Source: Anaerolineales bacterium (GTDB taxonomy: Bacteria; Chloroflexota; Anaerolineae; Anaerolineales; Villigracilaceae). From it: 64,000 bases of DNA. A program made the translations under genes and the position numbers. Location of the stretch: positions 62,001-126,000 of the forward strand of contig JACMLM010000008.1 in assembly GCA_014379595.1 (NCBI GenBank), written 5' to 3'. The notes below the pieces were generated by a model that worked only from the letters and a program-made list of their open reading frames with translations, did no database searches and was not told where the DNA came from. Positions 24,519 through 33,517 of the stretch are shown here, in pieces. The first letter of the stretch is position 1. Every line of letters starts with the position of its first letter.

Positions 24519-24950
24519 ATGGACACAATGAAAGATATATTTATTAAATGGTTCATGAACATCAACACCTTCCTCATCCACCTCTCCAGCGGACGGATCG
24601 GCACGCAGCTTGGCGCACAAACCATCCTGATCTTGACGACTATGGGGCGGAAATCAGGCCAGCCGCGTAGTGTTCCGATCGCGTATTTCTTCTACGAAGG
24701 GAAATATCTAATTGTCGAATCCAATTGGGGAAAAGACAATCACGCCGATTGGTATTTGAATTTACAGAAACAACCCCAAGCGAGTATTGAAGTGAAAGGT
24801 CAGACCATCAAGGTCAATGCAAGTTTTGCTGAGGGAGAGGGATACGCCCTCTTGTGGGAATATCTTACAAAGAAACATCCGCCCTATTTGCAATATCAAA
24901 AGATGACGAAGAGAAAGATTCCCATTGTGGTTTTTGACCAAAGCATATAA
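24519..24950 (+). CDS. Deazaflavin (F420)-dependent nitroreductase-family protein
   Basis: 143 residues, or 140 from the second ATG at 24528. The segment TILILTTMGRKSGQPRSVPIAYFF and NWGKDNHADWYLNLQKQPQASIEVKG are the split-barrel cofactor strands of the Ddn-like family. It is closer to the classical Ddn group than the 123-residue protein at 4154. There is no Shine-Dalgarno before either ATG, and the REPIN-like copy B ends 8 bases upstream. Substrate unknown. Confidence 0.72.
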   Translation: MDTMKDIFIKWFMNINTFLIHLSSGRIGTQLGAQTILILTTMGRKSGQPRSVPIAYFFYEGKYLIVESNWGKDNHADWYLNLQKQPQASIEVKGQTIKVNASFAEGEGYALLWEYLTKKHPPYLQYQKMTKRKIPIVVFDQSI

Positions 24951-24965
24951 AGAGAACAATCAGAT

Positions 24966-25859
24966 ATGAATGCGAAGCAAAAGCAAACAAAGCTTTTTGG
25001 GATTCTAGTCAGCCTTTTCATACTCTATAGTTGTTCGACCAATACAAATCCCCTGTCGGGACCGTGGCAAGTGGTCGGTTTTTACGATGAGCATCAATCC
25101 ATTATGACAGCAGGCTTTCTAGATGAGACTCATGTTGTCACAGGTGGTGTGATCGGACAAATGGCATATTCCAGTGATGCTGCTGAAACCTGGCTGGAAA
25201 CCGATAGCCAGGCGGACTGTCGTTATGGGATCGAAATTGTGAGTCCCGAAGTAATATGGACATGCGGAGGCGCGACCAATGTTCGCAAGTCAATAGATAG
25301 TGGGCAGACCTGGCAAATGCTGGCGGCGTTTGGTGACCCGCGCACGATCACCAATCCCTGTCATTCAATGAGCTTCCTTGATGAAAAGATCGGCTGGCTT
25401 GCAAATTCAAATTTATTTGGCACTACAACAAATGGCGGACTTTCATGGAACATGCACACTTTGCCTGAAACAGCAAATAAGATCGCCACGATTGATACAT
25501 ATTTACCGAATGAAGGATACTTACTCGATCAAAATGGTGTTTTGTTTTTCACACAAGATGATGGTGCATATTGGAATCGAGTAAGCCAACTGGACTTGGG
25601 CGAGTTAAAAATGTCCTTTTCAGTTTATCAATTAGCTGCTATGCGTTTCGCTGATGCGAACCACGGCCTGATCGTGGTCTCATCCAGTGACTCTGGCAAG
25701 GGACAAGTGATTGCCTTCCACACCACTGATGGCGGACAGATTTGGACTTCCGAAGTTATCCCAGTAATTGCTGGACCAGTGTATCTCTCCCGCGAAGGCA
25801 ACCTGCTGACCGTGATTACAGGAGCCAATCAGCTTACGTTACTTAGATATGAAGAATAA
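24966..25859 (+). CDS. Ycf48/BNR-repeat-like lipoprotein
   Basis: 297 residues. A lipoprotein signal (lipobox LYSC, C23) leads into a beta-propeller of BNR/Ycf48 type. Repeated Asp-box-like units such as SSDAAETWLE, SIDSGQTWQM, TTNGGLSWNM, TQDDGAYWNR and TTDGGQIWTS recur every 40-60 residues. In photosynthetic organisms Ycf48 helps assemble photosystem II, but many non-photosynthetic bacteria carry similar sensors or sialidase-like propellers, so no function is assigned. It starts 16 bases after the deazaflavin-type gene. Confidence 0.7.
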   Translation: MNAKQKQTKLFGILVSLFILYSCSTNTNPLSGPWQVVGFYDEHQSIMTAGFLDETHVVTGGVIGQMAYSSDAAETWLETDSQADCRYGIEIVSPEVIWTCGGATNVRKSIDSGQTWQMLAAFGDPRTITNPCHSMSFLDEKIGWLANSNLFGTTTNGGLSWNMHTLPETANKIATIDTYLPNEGYLLDQNGVLFFTQDDGAYWNRVSQLDLGELKMSFSVYQLAAMRFADANHGLIVVSSSDSGKGQVIAFHTTDGGQIWTSEVIPVIAGPVYLSREGNLLTVITGANQLTLLRYEE

Positions 25860-25920
25860 AACTCATGCATTGACTTTTGGCCAAACTAAACTAAAATATT
25901 ACAAACACATTGCAAATTTG

Positions 25921-25946
25921 ATAGGTCTTGAGACCTATATTTTTTA
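25921..25946 (+). terminator. Rho-independent terminator
   Basis: ATAGGTCT (25921-25928) and AGACCTAT (25931-25938), then ATTTTTT. Confidence 0.8.
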
Positions 25947-26033
25947 ATCCTGAATTTAAATGGGCTTAGAAATTGAGACATTATTTGATTTCTAAACTGA
26001 CGTGTTTTTGAGCAATAGTGAAAAAGGAATATT

Positions 26034-27653
26034 ATGACAGCCAAGAACATAATACCTACCTTTGAAGAAACTCTTGTGGTGCAACATCAACAAGATAGCC
26101 ATTATAGATTCACATTGGAATTGGGATTATTTATTGTGTTTCTTTTGGGTGCATTCATGGTGAACATTAATGATCTTAACTACAACACCTTATTTCTGGA
26201 TGAAGCAATTTATGCAAGCGTAGGTGAAGATTTATTACAAGGTATTTATAGCCACAATGCCGTGTCGTATCTTTTTGGTTCATATCTTTATCCTGCTCTA
26301 TCAGGCATTATTAATAAAATAGGGGGTGTTATTGCCATCCGTTTCGCAAGTGCAATACTCATGGGTCTAGCATCTGTTTTTGTCTATCTCACTACAAAAA
26401 TACTTTTTGGATACAAAGCCGGCTTGTTCAGCATGATACTGTTTTCATTTAACGGCAACATTCTTAATCTGAGCCAGTTGGCCGTTTATGATGCGCTGGC
26501 TCTCCCCTTTTTGGCCGCATCTCTTTTTCTATTAGTCATGGCCGCAGCATCCCGTGAACACCAAAGGCATTTCATCCTTGCATCTTCTATTTGTGCCATT
26601 TTAACTGTTTTGTCAAAATATATCGGTCTAATTTATATGCCTGCCCTATTCATCACTGCTGTAGTGTTATTTGTACTGACAGGTACACCTTTACGGCACA
26701 CGTTGGTTACATTAATTAAATATTTTGTTTTTCCCATTGTACAGGCATTGAGTGTTTACACCGCTTTTTATTGGGATGAATTGATCCAGGTTTTTCAAGA
26801 GCAGGGATTCTCATCTTATCCACAATGGCTGGTCTTAAAAATTATTGGGCAGGAGATCGGTTTTATCCTGCTATTTGCATTGGCTGGCCTAGCGCTACTT
26901 ATATTCGCTATTATCCGTAACCGAGATCATAATTCCCAACTGTTATTTTTAAATGAAAAGTTACAATTTGATTGGCGGAAATTAACACTTGTTTCTCGCA
27001 TCTTATTCTTCGCCTTATTTTTACTGCTTCTCTCTACCTGGCTTGCTGCTCCACTACACCATTTGATAACAATGAACAGCCGATCACTTTGGAAAAACTG
27101 TGCTTACAGCCTTGTTTTTCTATCTCCACTTGCCGGATATTGTGTAGCAGCAACGGTTCAGTCCCTTCGCGCACGTAATCTGACTATGAATGTGATTGGG
27201 ATAATATCCTTATGTGCGGGTATTTTTTACTTTGCCGATAAAGCTCTTGATTCCAACTGGTCATTTCATCATAGTTGGCCGAACATAGAAAACGAGATGG
27301 CCTATTTGCAGAAAGCTGGTCTTAATGAAAATAGCCTTATTCTTGCTGAAGGAATGAATATTTATGAATATTATTTTGCTTCAGAGATAGCTAAAGGCCA
27401 GGTATGGGATAACTTTTGGTATATGGAATATGGTGGTTTATCTGGTCAAGAAGGGGCATTAGCAGCAATACAAGATGGAGCACCCGACTTCGTCATCATT
27501 GATGATTATTATTTTCCCGGAATACGCGAGCGCATCACACCTCTTTTGGCTGAAGCCGGTTATGTTTTGGGTTGGCAGGAAGAACAAATATTACGAACTG
27601 GAGAAACGATACTGTTGCAAGTATTTATTCTTGGTGATGGCGGTGCCCAGTGA
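26034..27653 (+). CDS. Polytopic glycosyltransferase of the ArnT/PMT (GT-C, family 39) type
   Basis: 539 residues with about 11-12 predicted membrane helices. LFLDEAIYASVGEDLL in the first periplasmic loop holds the acidic D-E pair where GT-C enzymes bind the lipid-linked sugar. The C-terminal soluble part (from about 430) ends with DFVIIDDYYFPGIRERI. It should transfer a sugar from a polyprenyl phosphate carrier outside the membrane. AAGGAATATT precedes the ATG. The next gene overlaps by 4 bases (GTGA), so the two act together. Confidence 0.7.
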   Translation: MTAKNIIPTFEETLVVQHQQDSHYRFTLELGLFIVFLLGAFMVNINDLNYNTLFLDEAIYASVGEDLLQGIYSHNAVSYLFGSYLYPALSGIINKIGGVIAIRFASAILMGLASVFVYLTTKILFGYKAGLFSMILFSFNGNILNLSQLAVYDALALPFLAASLFLLVMAAASREHQRHFILASSICAILTVLSKYIGLIYMPALFITAVVLFVLTGTPLRHTLVTLIKYFVFPIVQALSVYTAFYWDELIQVFQEQGFSSYPQWLVLKIIGQEIGFILLFALAGLALLIFAIIRNRDHNSQLLFLNEKLQFDWRKLTLVSRILFFALFLLLLSTWLAAPLHHLITMNSRSLWKNCAYSLVFLSPLAGYCVAATVQSLRARNLTMNVIGIISLCAGIFYFADKALDSNWSFHHSWPNIENEMAYLQKAGLNENSLILAEGMNIYEYYFASEIAKGQVWDNFWYMEYGGLSGQEGALAAIQDGAPDFVIIDDYYFPGIRERITPLLAEAGYVLGWQEEQILRTGETILLQVFILGDGGAQ

Positions 27654-29512
27654 AACGTCTTACCATCATCTTTTTTAGCCTGACCGGCGTGATTGTACTG
27701 GCCTTATTAGCCTTACAAAGGCTTGGTTTGGTATCAGATCCCTGGCAGGTTTTGGTTGTCTACAATTTAATACTAGGTATTAGTGGGCTAACTTTATATT
27801 TGAATAATTTCACACTAAGTGAGGGATGGCGGCCTTTATTTCGTATGCGATTCAAAATCCATATGCTCCGCCTGGTGGTCTTTTTGAGTGTTTTAAGTTT
27901 GAACTTCTGGTTGCTTCGTGATTTCAATACTCTTCGCTGGCCCTACCTATGGCCCAAACCAGGCGCATTTATTCTCCTAGTTCTAGCGGTCTTGGCAATC
28001 TGGTTTTATGAGGAAATGCAGCGTGTTTGGATGTTTCGCATGGTTGGTTTTTTCATGCTGCTCATCAGTCAAAGTTATTTGCTGCACAGTATTGAGACCA
28101 CCTTTACTCACTTTAACTTTGTTTCCCTAGTTCACCTTTTTGCGGTAACAGGCATCATTGCAGGTATGTTCTTAAATTTCTTAAATCAGTTTACCCCCCA
28201 AAATAAACGACAATATCAACAACCGCCGGAACAGCTGCCGTATGTCGTAGCAGTTATTCCCACCTACAATGAACCTATTGATATATTAGAGCAAACCGTC
28301 CTATCGCTTAAGGCCTTGGATTATCCAAAAGATCTTTTACAAATTATTATTTCTGATGATGGTCATAATCAGCACATCAAAGAATTAGCCCAGCATCATA
28401 AAGTTCTATATAATCCTGGAGCGCGGCGTGATGCAAAGGCCGGGAATCTGAACAGCGCCTTGCAATATATTAAGAGTAATTTGTCTGACTCAGCCTTTAT
28501 CTTAACGCAAGATGCCGATGAATTGATCGATCCATCCTTTTTATCCAAAACCATTGGTTATTTTAACGATCCAAAAGTAGCCTTTGTCCAAACACCGAAG
28601 GAAGCAATTGCACCGAAGGGAGATCCTTTTGGCGTACGTGACCGTATCTTTTTTGACGCTCTACAACCTGGCCGTGCAGGTGCAGGTGCGGCTTTTTCCT
28701 GTGGCAGCGGTGTGATCTGGCGGATTTCGGCAGTCGAATCTATTGGTGGTTTTGCGACCTGGAACCTGGTAGAGGATTTAACAACATCCTATTATTTGCA
28801 CATTGCTGGATATAGTTCAGAGTACCACAATGAAATACTGACTATTGGATTGTCACCGGATGATATTCCCAATTTGTTGAAGCAGAGGGGCACATGGGCG
28901 GCAGATACGATACGGATCTTTCTCTTCAAGAATCCGCTTTATCAATATGGTTTAACTTTACGTCAACGCCTCCAGTATTTGGAGCTTGGGCTCTTCTATC
29001 TTACGTCGGTCTTTTTTATTCCCTGTCTTATGCTGGTTCCCTTGATCTCTCTAGCCACTGGTGTATTTCCAGCAATTGAAGGGTCCGCTCTTTTTCCTTG
29101 GATGGTTGTCAGCATAATATATTACGCCACTTTGTCACAAAGCCGGTTGATAGATTTATTACGTATGTGGCAATACTGGATCGGTCATTGGCCCACTTAT
29201 TCAAAAAGCCTTATCATTGCTCTTCGATCCCGCTACAAAAAACCAGCTTATAAGGTAACTCGAAAAACGCATCAAAACGGGTTTTACGGCCATTTATTAT
29301 GGCCTCAGTTCCTATACATATTTGCTGGTGTTTTCATATCTATTCGAGCCTTGATCTCACCAGGCGCTAATTTGATTGCTGTCTGGTCGAATATCGGTGT
29401 ATTTGCTTATTTTGCTTTTATGCTATCAGGGATCTGCCGAGCTGCATTTTATGGTTTGAAATGGAACGTATTTCAAATGAGCCGAGAACCTCACCCTGTT
29501 CAACAAAAATAA
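27650..29512 (+). CDS. Processive family 2 glycosyltransferase, cellulose-synthase-like
   Basis: 620 residues from a GTG start overlapping the previous stop. Four N-terminal helices, then a GT-A domain: VAVIPTYNEP, IIISDDGHNQ, TQDADELIDP (DxD), FVQTPKEA, and LVEDLTTSYYLHIAGY. The acceptor motif QRGTW takes the place of QxxRW of BcsA. Four or five helices follow. There is no PilZ domain at the C-terminus, unlike BcsA. It probably makes and extrudes a beta-linked polysaccharide from a UDP-sugar, and the product is unknown. Confidence 0.8.
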   Translation: MKRLTIIFFSLTGVIVLALLALQRLGLVSDPWQVLVVYNLILGISGLTLYLNNFTLSEGWRPLFRMRFKIHMLRLVVFLSVLSLNFWLLRDFNTLRWPYLWPKPGAFILLVLAVLAIWFYEEMQRVWMFRMVGFFMLLISQSYLLHSIETTFTHFNFVSLVHLFAVTGIIAGMFLNFLNQFTPQNKRQYQQPPEQLPYVVAVIPTYNEPIDILEQTVLSLKALDYPKDLLQIIISDDGHNQHIKELAQHHKVLYNPGARRDAKAGNLNSALQYIKSNLSDSAFILTQDADELIDPSFLSKTIGYFNDPKVAFVQTPKEAIAPKGDPFGVRDRIFFDALQPGRAGAGAAFSCGSGVIWRISAVESIGGFATWNLVEDLTTSYYLHIAGYSSEYHNEILTIGLSPDDIPNLLKQRGTWAADTIRIFLFKNPLYQYGLTLRQRLQYLELGLFYLTSVFFIPCLMLVPLISLATGVFPAIEGSALFPWMVVSIIYYATLSQSRLIDLLRMWQYWIGHWPTYSKSLIIALRSRYKKPAYKVTRKTHQNGFYGHLLWPQFLYIFAGVFISIRALISPGANLIAVWSNIGVFAYFAFMLSGICRAAFYGLKWNVFQMSREPHPVQQK

Positions 29513-29535
29513 TGATGACATTTAGATATTCATCC

Positions 29536-30222
29536 TTATAAAGCTTTTACATCCTGTGCATCTCTACTCTCCAATTCCTTCAGCCTCGGATGCTCTGCAT
29601 ACACCCCGCGATAACTTTCAGGCAGCATCACACCGATCTGACACATAATTTCATCAGTAGCTTTCTGCATCGCTTCTTCCCGTCCCTTGCCTTTGGGAAT
29701 TTCGATCATGAACGACTCCCCTGCTACAACCTTTATCTTTGACTTTCGAAATCGTTTTAGATTCGCGAGTACACCCTGATCTTCTGTACCCGTCAACGCG
29801 ACGGGCAAAACAGGGTATCCACTTTTGCTTGCCAAAAATGCCACTCCCATTTTGCCTTGCTGTAGGGATGCAGTTTTCGAGCGCGTGCCTTCTGGAGCAA
29901 TCACCATTAATCCACCCTTTTGCATACGTACAAGAATTTCGCGCAAGGCGGAAAAATCCGCTTCAAAACGATTGAGCCAGATGCCATTTACGGAACGTCC
30001 AAAGACACCATATAACGGGTGATTCTTATATTTCTCCGCAATAGCCATGATGATGTCTTCACGGTCAATGATATACATTAAAACTGCAGTATCCAGACGC
30101 CCCAAATGATTGGATGCCGCCAAAACATTCCCCTGCGGAAGTTTATCCATGCCAACCACTTCAATATCAGCGATGATATTCAAGACGAAGCGCATGATTG
30201 AGCGTAAAGTTTTATATTTCAT
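29536..30222 (-). CDS. 1-acyl-sn-glycerol-3-phosphate acyltransferase (PlsC family), copy 2
   Basis: 228 residues with NHLGRLD (N38-D44, the NHx4D motif), a second block NGIWLNR, and APEGTRS. It transfers an acyl group to lysophosphatidate or another glycerol acceptor. It is a paralogue of the gene immediately upstream at 30254, and both end in EHPRLKEL. TACAAT lies 6 bases before the ATG (30229-30234), with no Shine-Dalgarno. Confidence 0.82.
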   Translation of the reverse strand: MKYKTLRSIMRFVLNIIADIEVVGMDKLPQGNVLAASNHLGRLDTAVLMYIIDREDIIMAIAEKYKNHPLYGVFGRSVNGIWLNRFEADFSALREILVRMQKGGLMVIAPEGTRSKTASLQQGKMGVAFLASKSGYPVLPVALTGTEDQGVLANLKRFRKSKIKVVAGESFMIEIPKGKGREEAMQKATDEIMCQIGVMLPESYRGVYAEHPRLKELESRDAQDVKAL

Positions 30223-30228
30223 CGGGAT

Positions 30229-30234
30229 ATTGTA
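30229..30234 (-). promoter_or_regulatory. -10-like element of PlsC copy 2 (leaderless type)
   Basis: TACAAT on the minus strand, 6 bases before ATG 30222. Confidence 0.4.
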
Positions 30235-30253
30235 TCAATAAATAAAACAGCAA

Positions 30254-30922
30254 TTATTCCCTACCATTCAACAATTCCTTCAACCGCGGATGTTCAGCAT
30301 AGTATCCGCGATTTTTTTCAGGGAGCATTACTGCGATTCGGCACATGATCTCGTCTGTATATTCTTGTAAAATTTCCTCGCGGTTTTCCTTTGGAAAAGG
30401 CGGAAGTTTAAACGATGTACCAGCAGTCAGTTTAACATGTGTACGACGAAAGCGTTTGAGGTCGCCAAGAATGATCCGATCTTCTGTGCCAGAAATTGCG
30501 ACGGGCACGATCTCCCACCCCATCTTGGATGCCAGATAAGCAACCCCAGGTTTTCCCTGCGCCATCTTTTCATCACGGGCGCGGGTCCCTTCAGGAGCGA
30601 TAACCAATGTCTGTCCTTCATTCATGCGTTTGATCATTTCACGCATTGATTTCAGGTCTGGATTAAAGCGGTCAATAAAGATCAAATTAAGATGTTTACC
30701 AAGCCATTTCCAGATCGGATTCTCTTCCCATTTCTCTGCAACGGGAATAAATAAATTCCAGTTATCCAAGGCATAAAATGCCATGGGCACATCCAGAAAG
30801 CCCAAGTGATTGACTGCAATAACAAACCCGCCTTTTTCAGGCAGGTTTTCATAACCAGAAGGCTCTATTCTTGTAATGAGTTTTAAAACAGTATGAATGA
30901 GCCAGCGTAGAAATCTTTTCAT
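30254..30922 (-). CDS. 1-acyl-sn-glycerol-3-phosphate acyltransferase (PlsC family), copy 1
   Basis: 222 residues with NHLGFLD (NHx4D at 38-44), NLIFIDR and APEGTRARD. It is similar to copy 2 over its whole length, so this is a tandem duplication. Perhaps one acts on the sn-2 position and the other on a different acceptor, but nothing in the sequence tells which. Upstream is TAAAAT at 30929-30934, 6 bases from the ATG. Confidence 0.82.
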   Translation of the reverse strand: MKRFLRWLIHTVLKLITRIEPSGYENLPEKGGFVIAVNHLGFLDVPMAFYALDNWNLFIPVAEKWEENPIWKWLGKHLNLIFIDRFNPDLKSMREMIKRMNEGQTLVIAPEGTRARDEKMAQGKPGVAYLASKMGWEIVPVAISGTEDRIILGDLKRFRRTHVKLTAGTSFKLPPFPKENREEILQEYTDEIMCRIAVMLPEKNRGYYAEHPRLKELLNGRE

Positions 30923-30928
30923 TATTTT

Positions 30929-30934
30929 ATTTTA
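30929..30934 (-). promoter_or_regulatory. -10-like element of PlsC copy 1 (leaderless type)
   Basis: TAAAAT on the minus strand, 6 bases before ATG 30922. It lies in an AT-rich stretch, so this is the weakest of the set. Confidence 0.3.
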
Positions 30935-30967
30935 CACGGTTTGGTTGATAATTTTACTTATAAAAAA

Positions 30968-30993
30968 TAAAAGCCCTGTGAAAACAGGGCTTT
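30968..30993 (-). terminator. Terminator of the PilZ gene
   Basis: AAAGCCCTGT (30970-30979) and ACAGGGCTTT (30984-30993) with a GAAA-type loop. On the minus strand a T-rich tail follows. Confidence 0.85.
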
Positions 30994-31014
30994 GAAATCA
31001 TCATTAGAAATTAT

Positions 31015-31359
31015 TTACATTCCATAGGTATTGAACATCTTTAAAAAGATATCGTAATCACCTGGAGCCATAGTCACAATTTTAAAACCTACGTTATACA
31101 TACCAGGCGCCAATACATCACTCTGGCACCACGTTGCACGCCCCACAAAGATCAAGTAATTCTTATTTGAGATCTCTCCAGTTTGGTCAATGCGGAGTCG
31201 AAAATCCTTATTGAGAGGTACAGCATCCTTGCTGTCCAATTTAAAGCCACCCGAGCTAATATCCGAGATATGACCAACCAGCTTGCCGCTGGCTTCATCA
31301 ATCACACGCATATAATAGGAAAAATTTTTCCGCGTTATTTTTCGGCGTTCCGATCCCAT
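31015..31359 (-). CDS. PilZ domain protein, cyclic-di-GMP receptor
   Basis: 114 residues, a single PilZ domain. R6-x3-R10 in ERRKITR and D33-x-S35-x2-G38 in DISSGG are the two ligand motifs, both intact, so it should bind cyclic di-GMP. AAAGGAG precedes the ATG. It stands alone between a terminator and the thiolase gene. The HD-GYP phosphodiesterase at 22610 is the only other cyclic-di-GMP protein seen here. Confidence 0.88.
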   Translation of the reverse strand: MGSERRKITRKNFSYYMRVIDEASGKLVGHISDISSGGFKLDSKDAVPLNKDFRLRIDQTGEISNKNYLIFVGRATWCQSDVLAPGMYNVGFKIVTMAPGDYDIFLKMFNTYGM

Positions 31360-31426
31360 TCAGGCTCCTTTCAAAAATGTTAGGCATGTCAGTATATAGC
31401 ATAAATTAAGAACCATCAAGGTTGTT

Positions 31427-32575
31427 TTAATCATACTGCAATATATGTGTCAACACGGTTGCGCCTGAGCCGCCGATATTTTGCGCCATTCCGATCTTCG
31501 CACTCTCCACCTGAGTCTTTCCACACTCGCCTCGTAATTGCTGGACAACTTCCACGAGTTGATATACACCTGTCGCTCCGACTGGGTGGCCTCGAGCTTT
31601 TAATCCGCCGCGAGTGCAGACGGGCAAACGGCCCTGAATGCTGATCTCGTTATCGAGGCCGAGTCTTACACCCTGGCCTCTTTCTGCAAATCCGTTGGCC
31701 TCAAGTGAAAGCGCGGCCATGATCGAGAAGGCATCGTGTAACTCAAAGAAATCAATATCATTAGGGGTTATTCCTGCCATTTCATAAGCCCGCTTTGACG
31801 ATGTATATGCAGCCTGCAGAAACATAGGGTCTTTCCGTGAATGCACTGCAATCGTATCTGTGGACGCAGCAGAAGCAGAGACAACGATCCGAGGCTGTCT
31901 CACCACCTTTTCAGCAGGGACAATGATGATCGCCGCCGCCCCATCTCCAGTGGGAGATGCATCCAATAAGTTGATCGGAGTTGAGATCATGGACGATTTT
32001 TCAAATTTATCGATAGAGATTTTCTCATGCAAACGTGCATAAGGGTTATGCATGGCATTGGCATGTGCATTAATCGAGAACGGTGCAAAGTCTTCATGCT
32101 TCCAGCCAAACTCATGCATGTAACGTCTCATCACAAGGGCATTGATGCCGACAAAGGAAACGCCTTGTTCAATTTCATAATCGGCATCTGCGGCGGTTGC
32201 CAATGAAGCAGTGACGTCGCGGCCTGCTTTGTCTGTCATTTTTTCGACACCCACTACCAGCGCTGACTCTACGTCGCCGGATGCAACAGCCATCAGCGCG
32301 GCACGAAACGCTGCAGCCCCTGATCCACATGCAGCTTCAATTTTGACCGCTTCCTGTTTCCACAGCCCGATCCAATCCGAAAAAAATGTACCGAGCTGAT
32401 TCTGGCCGTTTACAATCGGTGAAAGCATATTGCCCACAAAGAGTGCATCTACTTTCTCTAGGCCTGCATCCTGCATCGCGGCAAAAGCGGCATCACCGCC
32501 GATCTCACGCAGAGATTTTTCCCAATGCTCACCGATCTTTGTTTGGCCAATTCCAAGAATAGCTGTTTTTCTCAT
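31427..32575 (-). CDS. Thiolase family protein (SCP-x-like acetyl-CoA acyltransferase)
   Basis: 382 residues from ATG 32575. A frame extension to 32599 has no support. The nucleophile Cys is in EAACGSGAAA (about residue 86), the later His in FFELHDAF and in GGLKARGHPVGATG, and the end has NIGGSGATVL in place of the second Cys loop, as in SCP-x-type and archaeal HMG-CoA-linked thiolases. No DUF35 OB-fold partner gene is next to it. TAGAAT lies 7 bases before the ATG, and no Shine-Dalgarno is seen. Confidence 0.8.
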   Translation of the reverse strand: MRKTAILGIGQTKIGEHWEKSLREIGGDAAFAAMQDAGLEKVDALFVGNMLSPIVNGQNQLGTFFSDWIGLWKQEAVKIEAACGSGAAAFRAALMAVASGDVESALVVGVEKMTDKAGRDVTASLATAADADYEIEQGVSFVGINALVMRRYMHEFGWKHEDFAPFSINAHANAMHNPYARLHEKISIDKFEKSSMISTPINLLDASPTGDGAAAIIIVPAEKVVRQPRIVVSASAASTDTIAVHSRKDPMFLQAAYTSSKRAYEMAGITPNDIDFFELHDAFSIMAALSLEANGFAERGQGVRLGLDNEISIQGRLPVCTRGGLKARGHPVGATGVYQLVEVVQQLRGECGKTQVESAKIGMAQNIGGSGATVLTHILQYD

Positions 32576-32582
32576 AAAATTA

Positions 32583-32588
32583 ATTCTA
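32583..32588 (-). promoter_or_regulatory. -10-like element of the thiolase gene (leaderless type)
   Basis: TAGAAT on the minus strand, 7 bases before ATG 32575. Confidence 0.4.
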
Positions 32589-32679
32589 CCGCATTGCACT
32601 ATCAGGAACTATCTAAAAGTAGGAACATTACCAATGGCTTTTCCGTCAGTTTCTTGATATGCTATATCAAAGGAGAAAA

Positions 32680-33186
32680 ATGTCACGATATATTTTTTTA
32701 TATACACTTATTATTTCCCTACTGATTGCGAGCTGTGGGCAAACTATTACTCCTATACCACTTAAAACGCCTACACGTTCAGCGCCCAAACCTTCCCCTA
32801 GTCCGATCCCATCTTTACAGGTAAATGAAGAGTGGACCATAACGATGTCTCACTCAGGCGGCATCATGGGGTTGATGCGTTCGATAGAAATTTCATCTGA
32901 CGGAAAATATACTGTCACAGATGGGCGTGAGGACAAGACGATCACGAAACAACTTTCCGCAAATGCATTGTCAGAGCTACACGAAATTGTTTCTAATACT
33001 GAATTTGTTTCCCCAGAGAAATCACTTCCATCAGGCTGCGCAGATTGTTTTATTTATGATCTTGAAATACAGCACGGAAATGAAAAGCCGTTCAGCGTTC
33101 AAGTGGATGATATTACTATGCCAGGCTCAGGAATGGAAAAAATGATAACGCATTTACGAGGTTTGCTTGAGAAGGCGTTGAAATAA
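32680..33186 (+). CDS. Small lipoprotein of unknown function
   Basis: 168 residues from ATG 32680, chosen because AAAGGAGAAA precedes it. It has a lipoprotein signal with lipobox IASC (C19), a Pro/Ser-rich linker to about 45, then a domain with HSGGIMGLMRSIEISSDGKYTV and a CADCFIYDL pair of cysteines. The pattern of a short beta domain with 'SDGKYTV' occurs in many uncharacterised bacterial lipoproteins. Confidence 0.65.
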   Translation: MSRYIFLYTLIISLLIASCGQTITPIPLKTPTRSAPKPSPSPIPSLQVNEEWTITMSHSGGIMGLMRSIEISSDGKYTVTDGREDKTITKQLSANALSELHEIVSNTEFVSPEKSLPSGCADCFIYDLEIQHGNEKPFSVQVDDITMPGSGMEKMITHLRGLLEKALK

Positions 33187-33471
33187 TTTATAAAGAAAAA
33201 GTGTTCTTGAAAAATTTGTTCATTCGCGTATACCCAAAATAAAGAATTTACAAATTTGATGGCTGATTTTAATGTATTACTTCCTTATTCATTGTATGAT
33301 GGTTATATCCTAGAGAAAGGAGGTTGCGATAGATACACCACCTAAATACATAACGATGGAAAGGGCGAAACGCCTTAACCTGGTCTAAGTCAACACGATA
33401 GAACCAGACGTCCTTCAAACGATTGATGATGCTAATTCGTTCCTTTCCTGACACATAAGAAAAGAACTTTT
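33187..33471 (+). ncRNA. Candidate structured leader or small RNA before the HExxH gene
   Basis: This stretch has no convincing gene. From about 33313 it reads as possible RNA: GGAGGTTGCGAT ... CCACCT, then AAGGGCGAAACGCCTT as a small hairpin, CTGGT ... ACCAG (33379-33407), and CCTTTCC (33442-33448), which can pair back to GGAAAGG (33358-33364). A strong terminator follows at 33472. A weak promoter TTGAAA-N16-TATACC begins near 33207. Part of the 5' side vaguely recalls a lysine riboswitch, but the conserved junction is not matched. A class cannot be named. Confidence 0.35.
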
Positions 33472-33502
33472 GACGGACGGGTATTCCCCGTCCGTCTTTT
33501 TT
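33472..33502 (+). terminator. Strong terminator 16 bases before a start codon
   Basis: GACGGACGGG (33472-33481) pairs with CCCGTCCGTC (33487-33496), then TTTTTT. It ends whatever RNA starts upstream. Confidence 0.9.
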
Positions 33503-33504
33503 AT

Positions 33505-33510
33505 TATAAT
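33505..33510 (+). promoter_or_regulatory. -10 element of the HExxH gene (leaderless type)
   Basis: TATAAT, 7 bases before ATG 33518, directly after the terminator T run. Confidence 0.5.
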
Positions 33511-33517
33511 ATTTCAA

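Noticed and set aside
33313-33400. Lysine riboswitch
   Set aside because: Only short pieces fit. The conserved junction and the CCGAAG segment are absent, so the class is not called.
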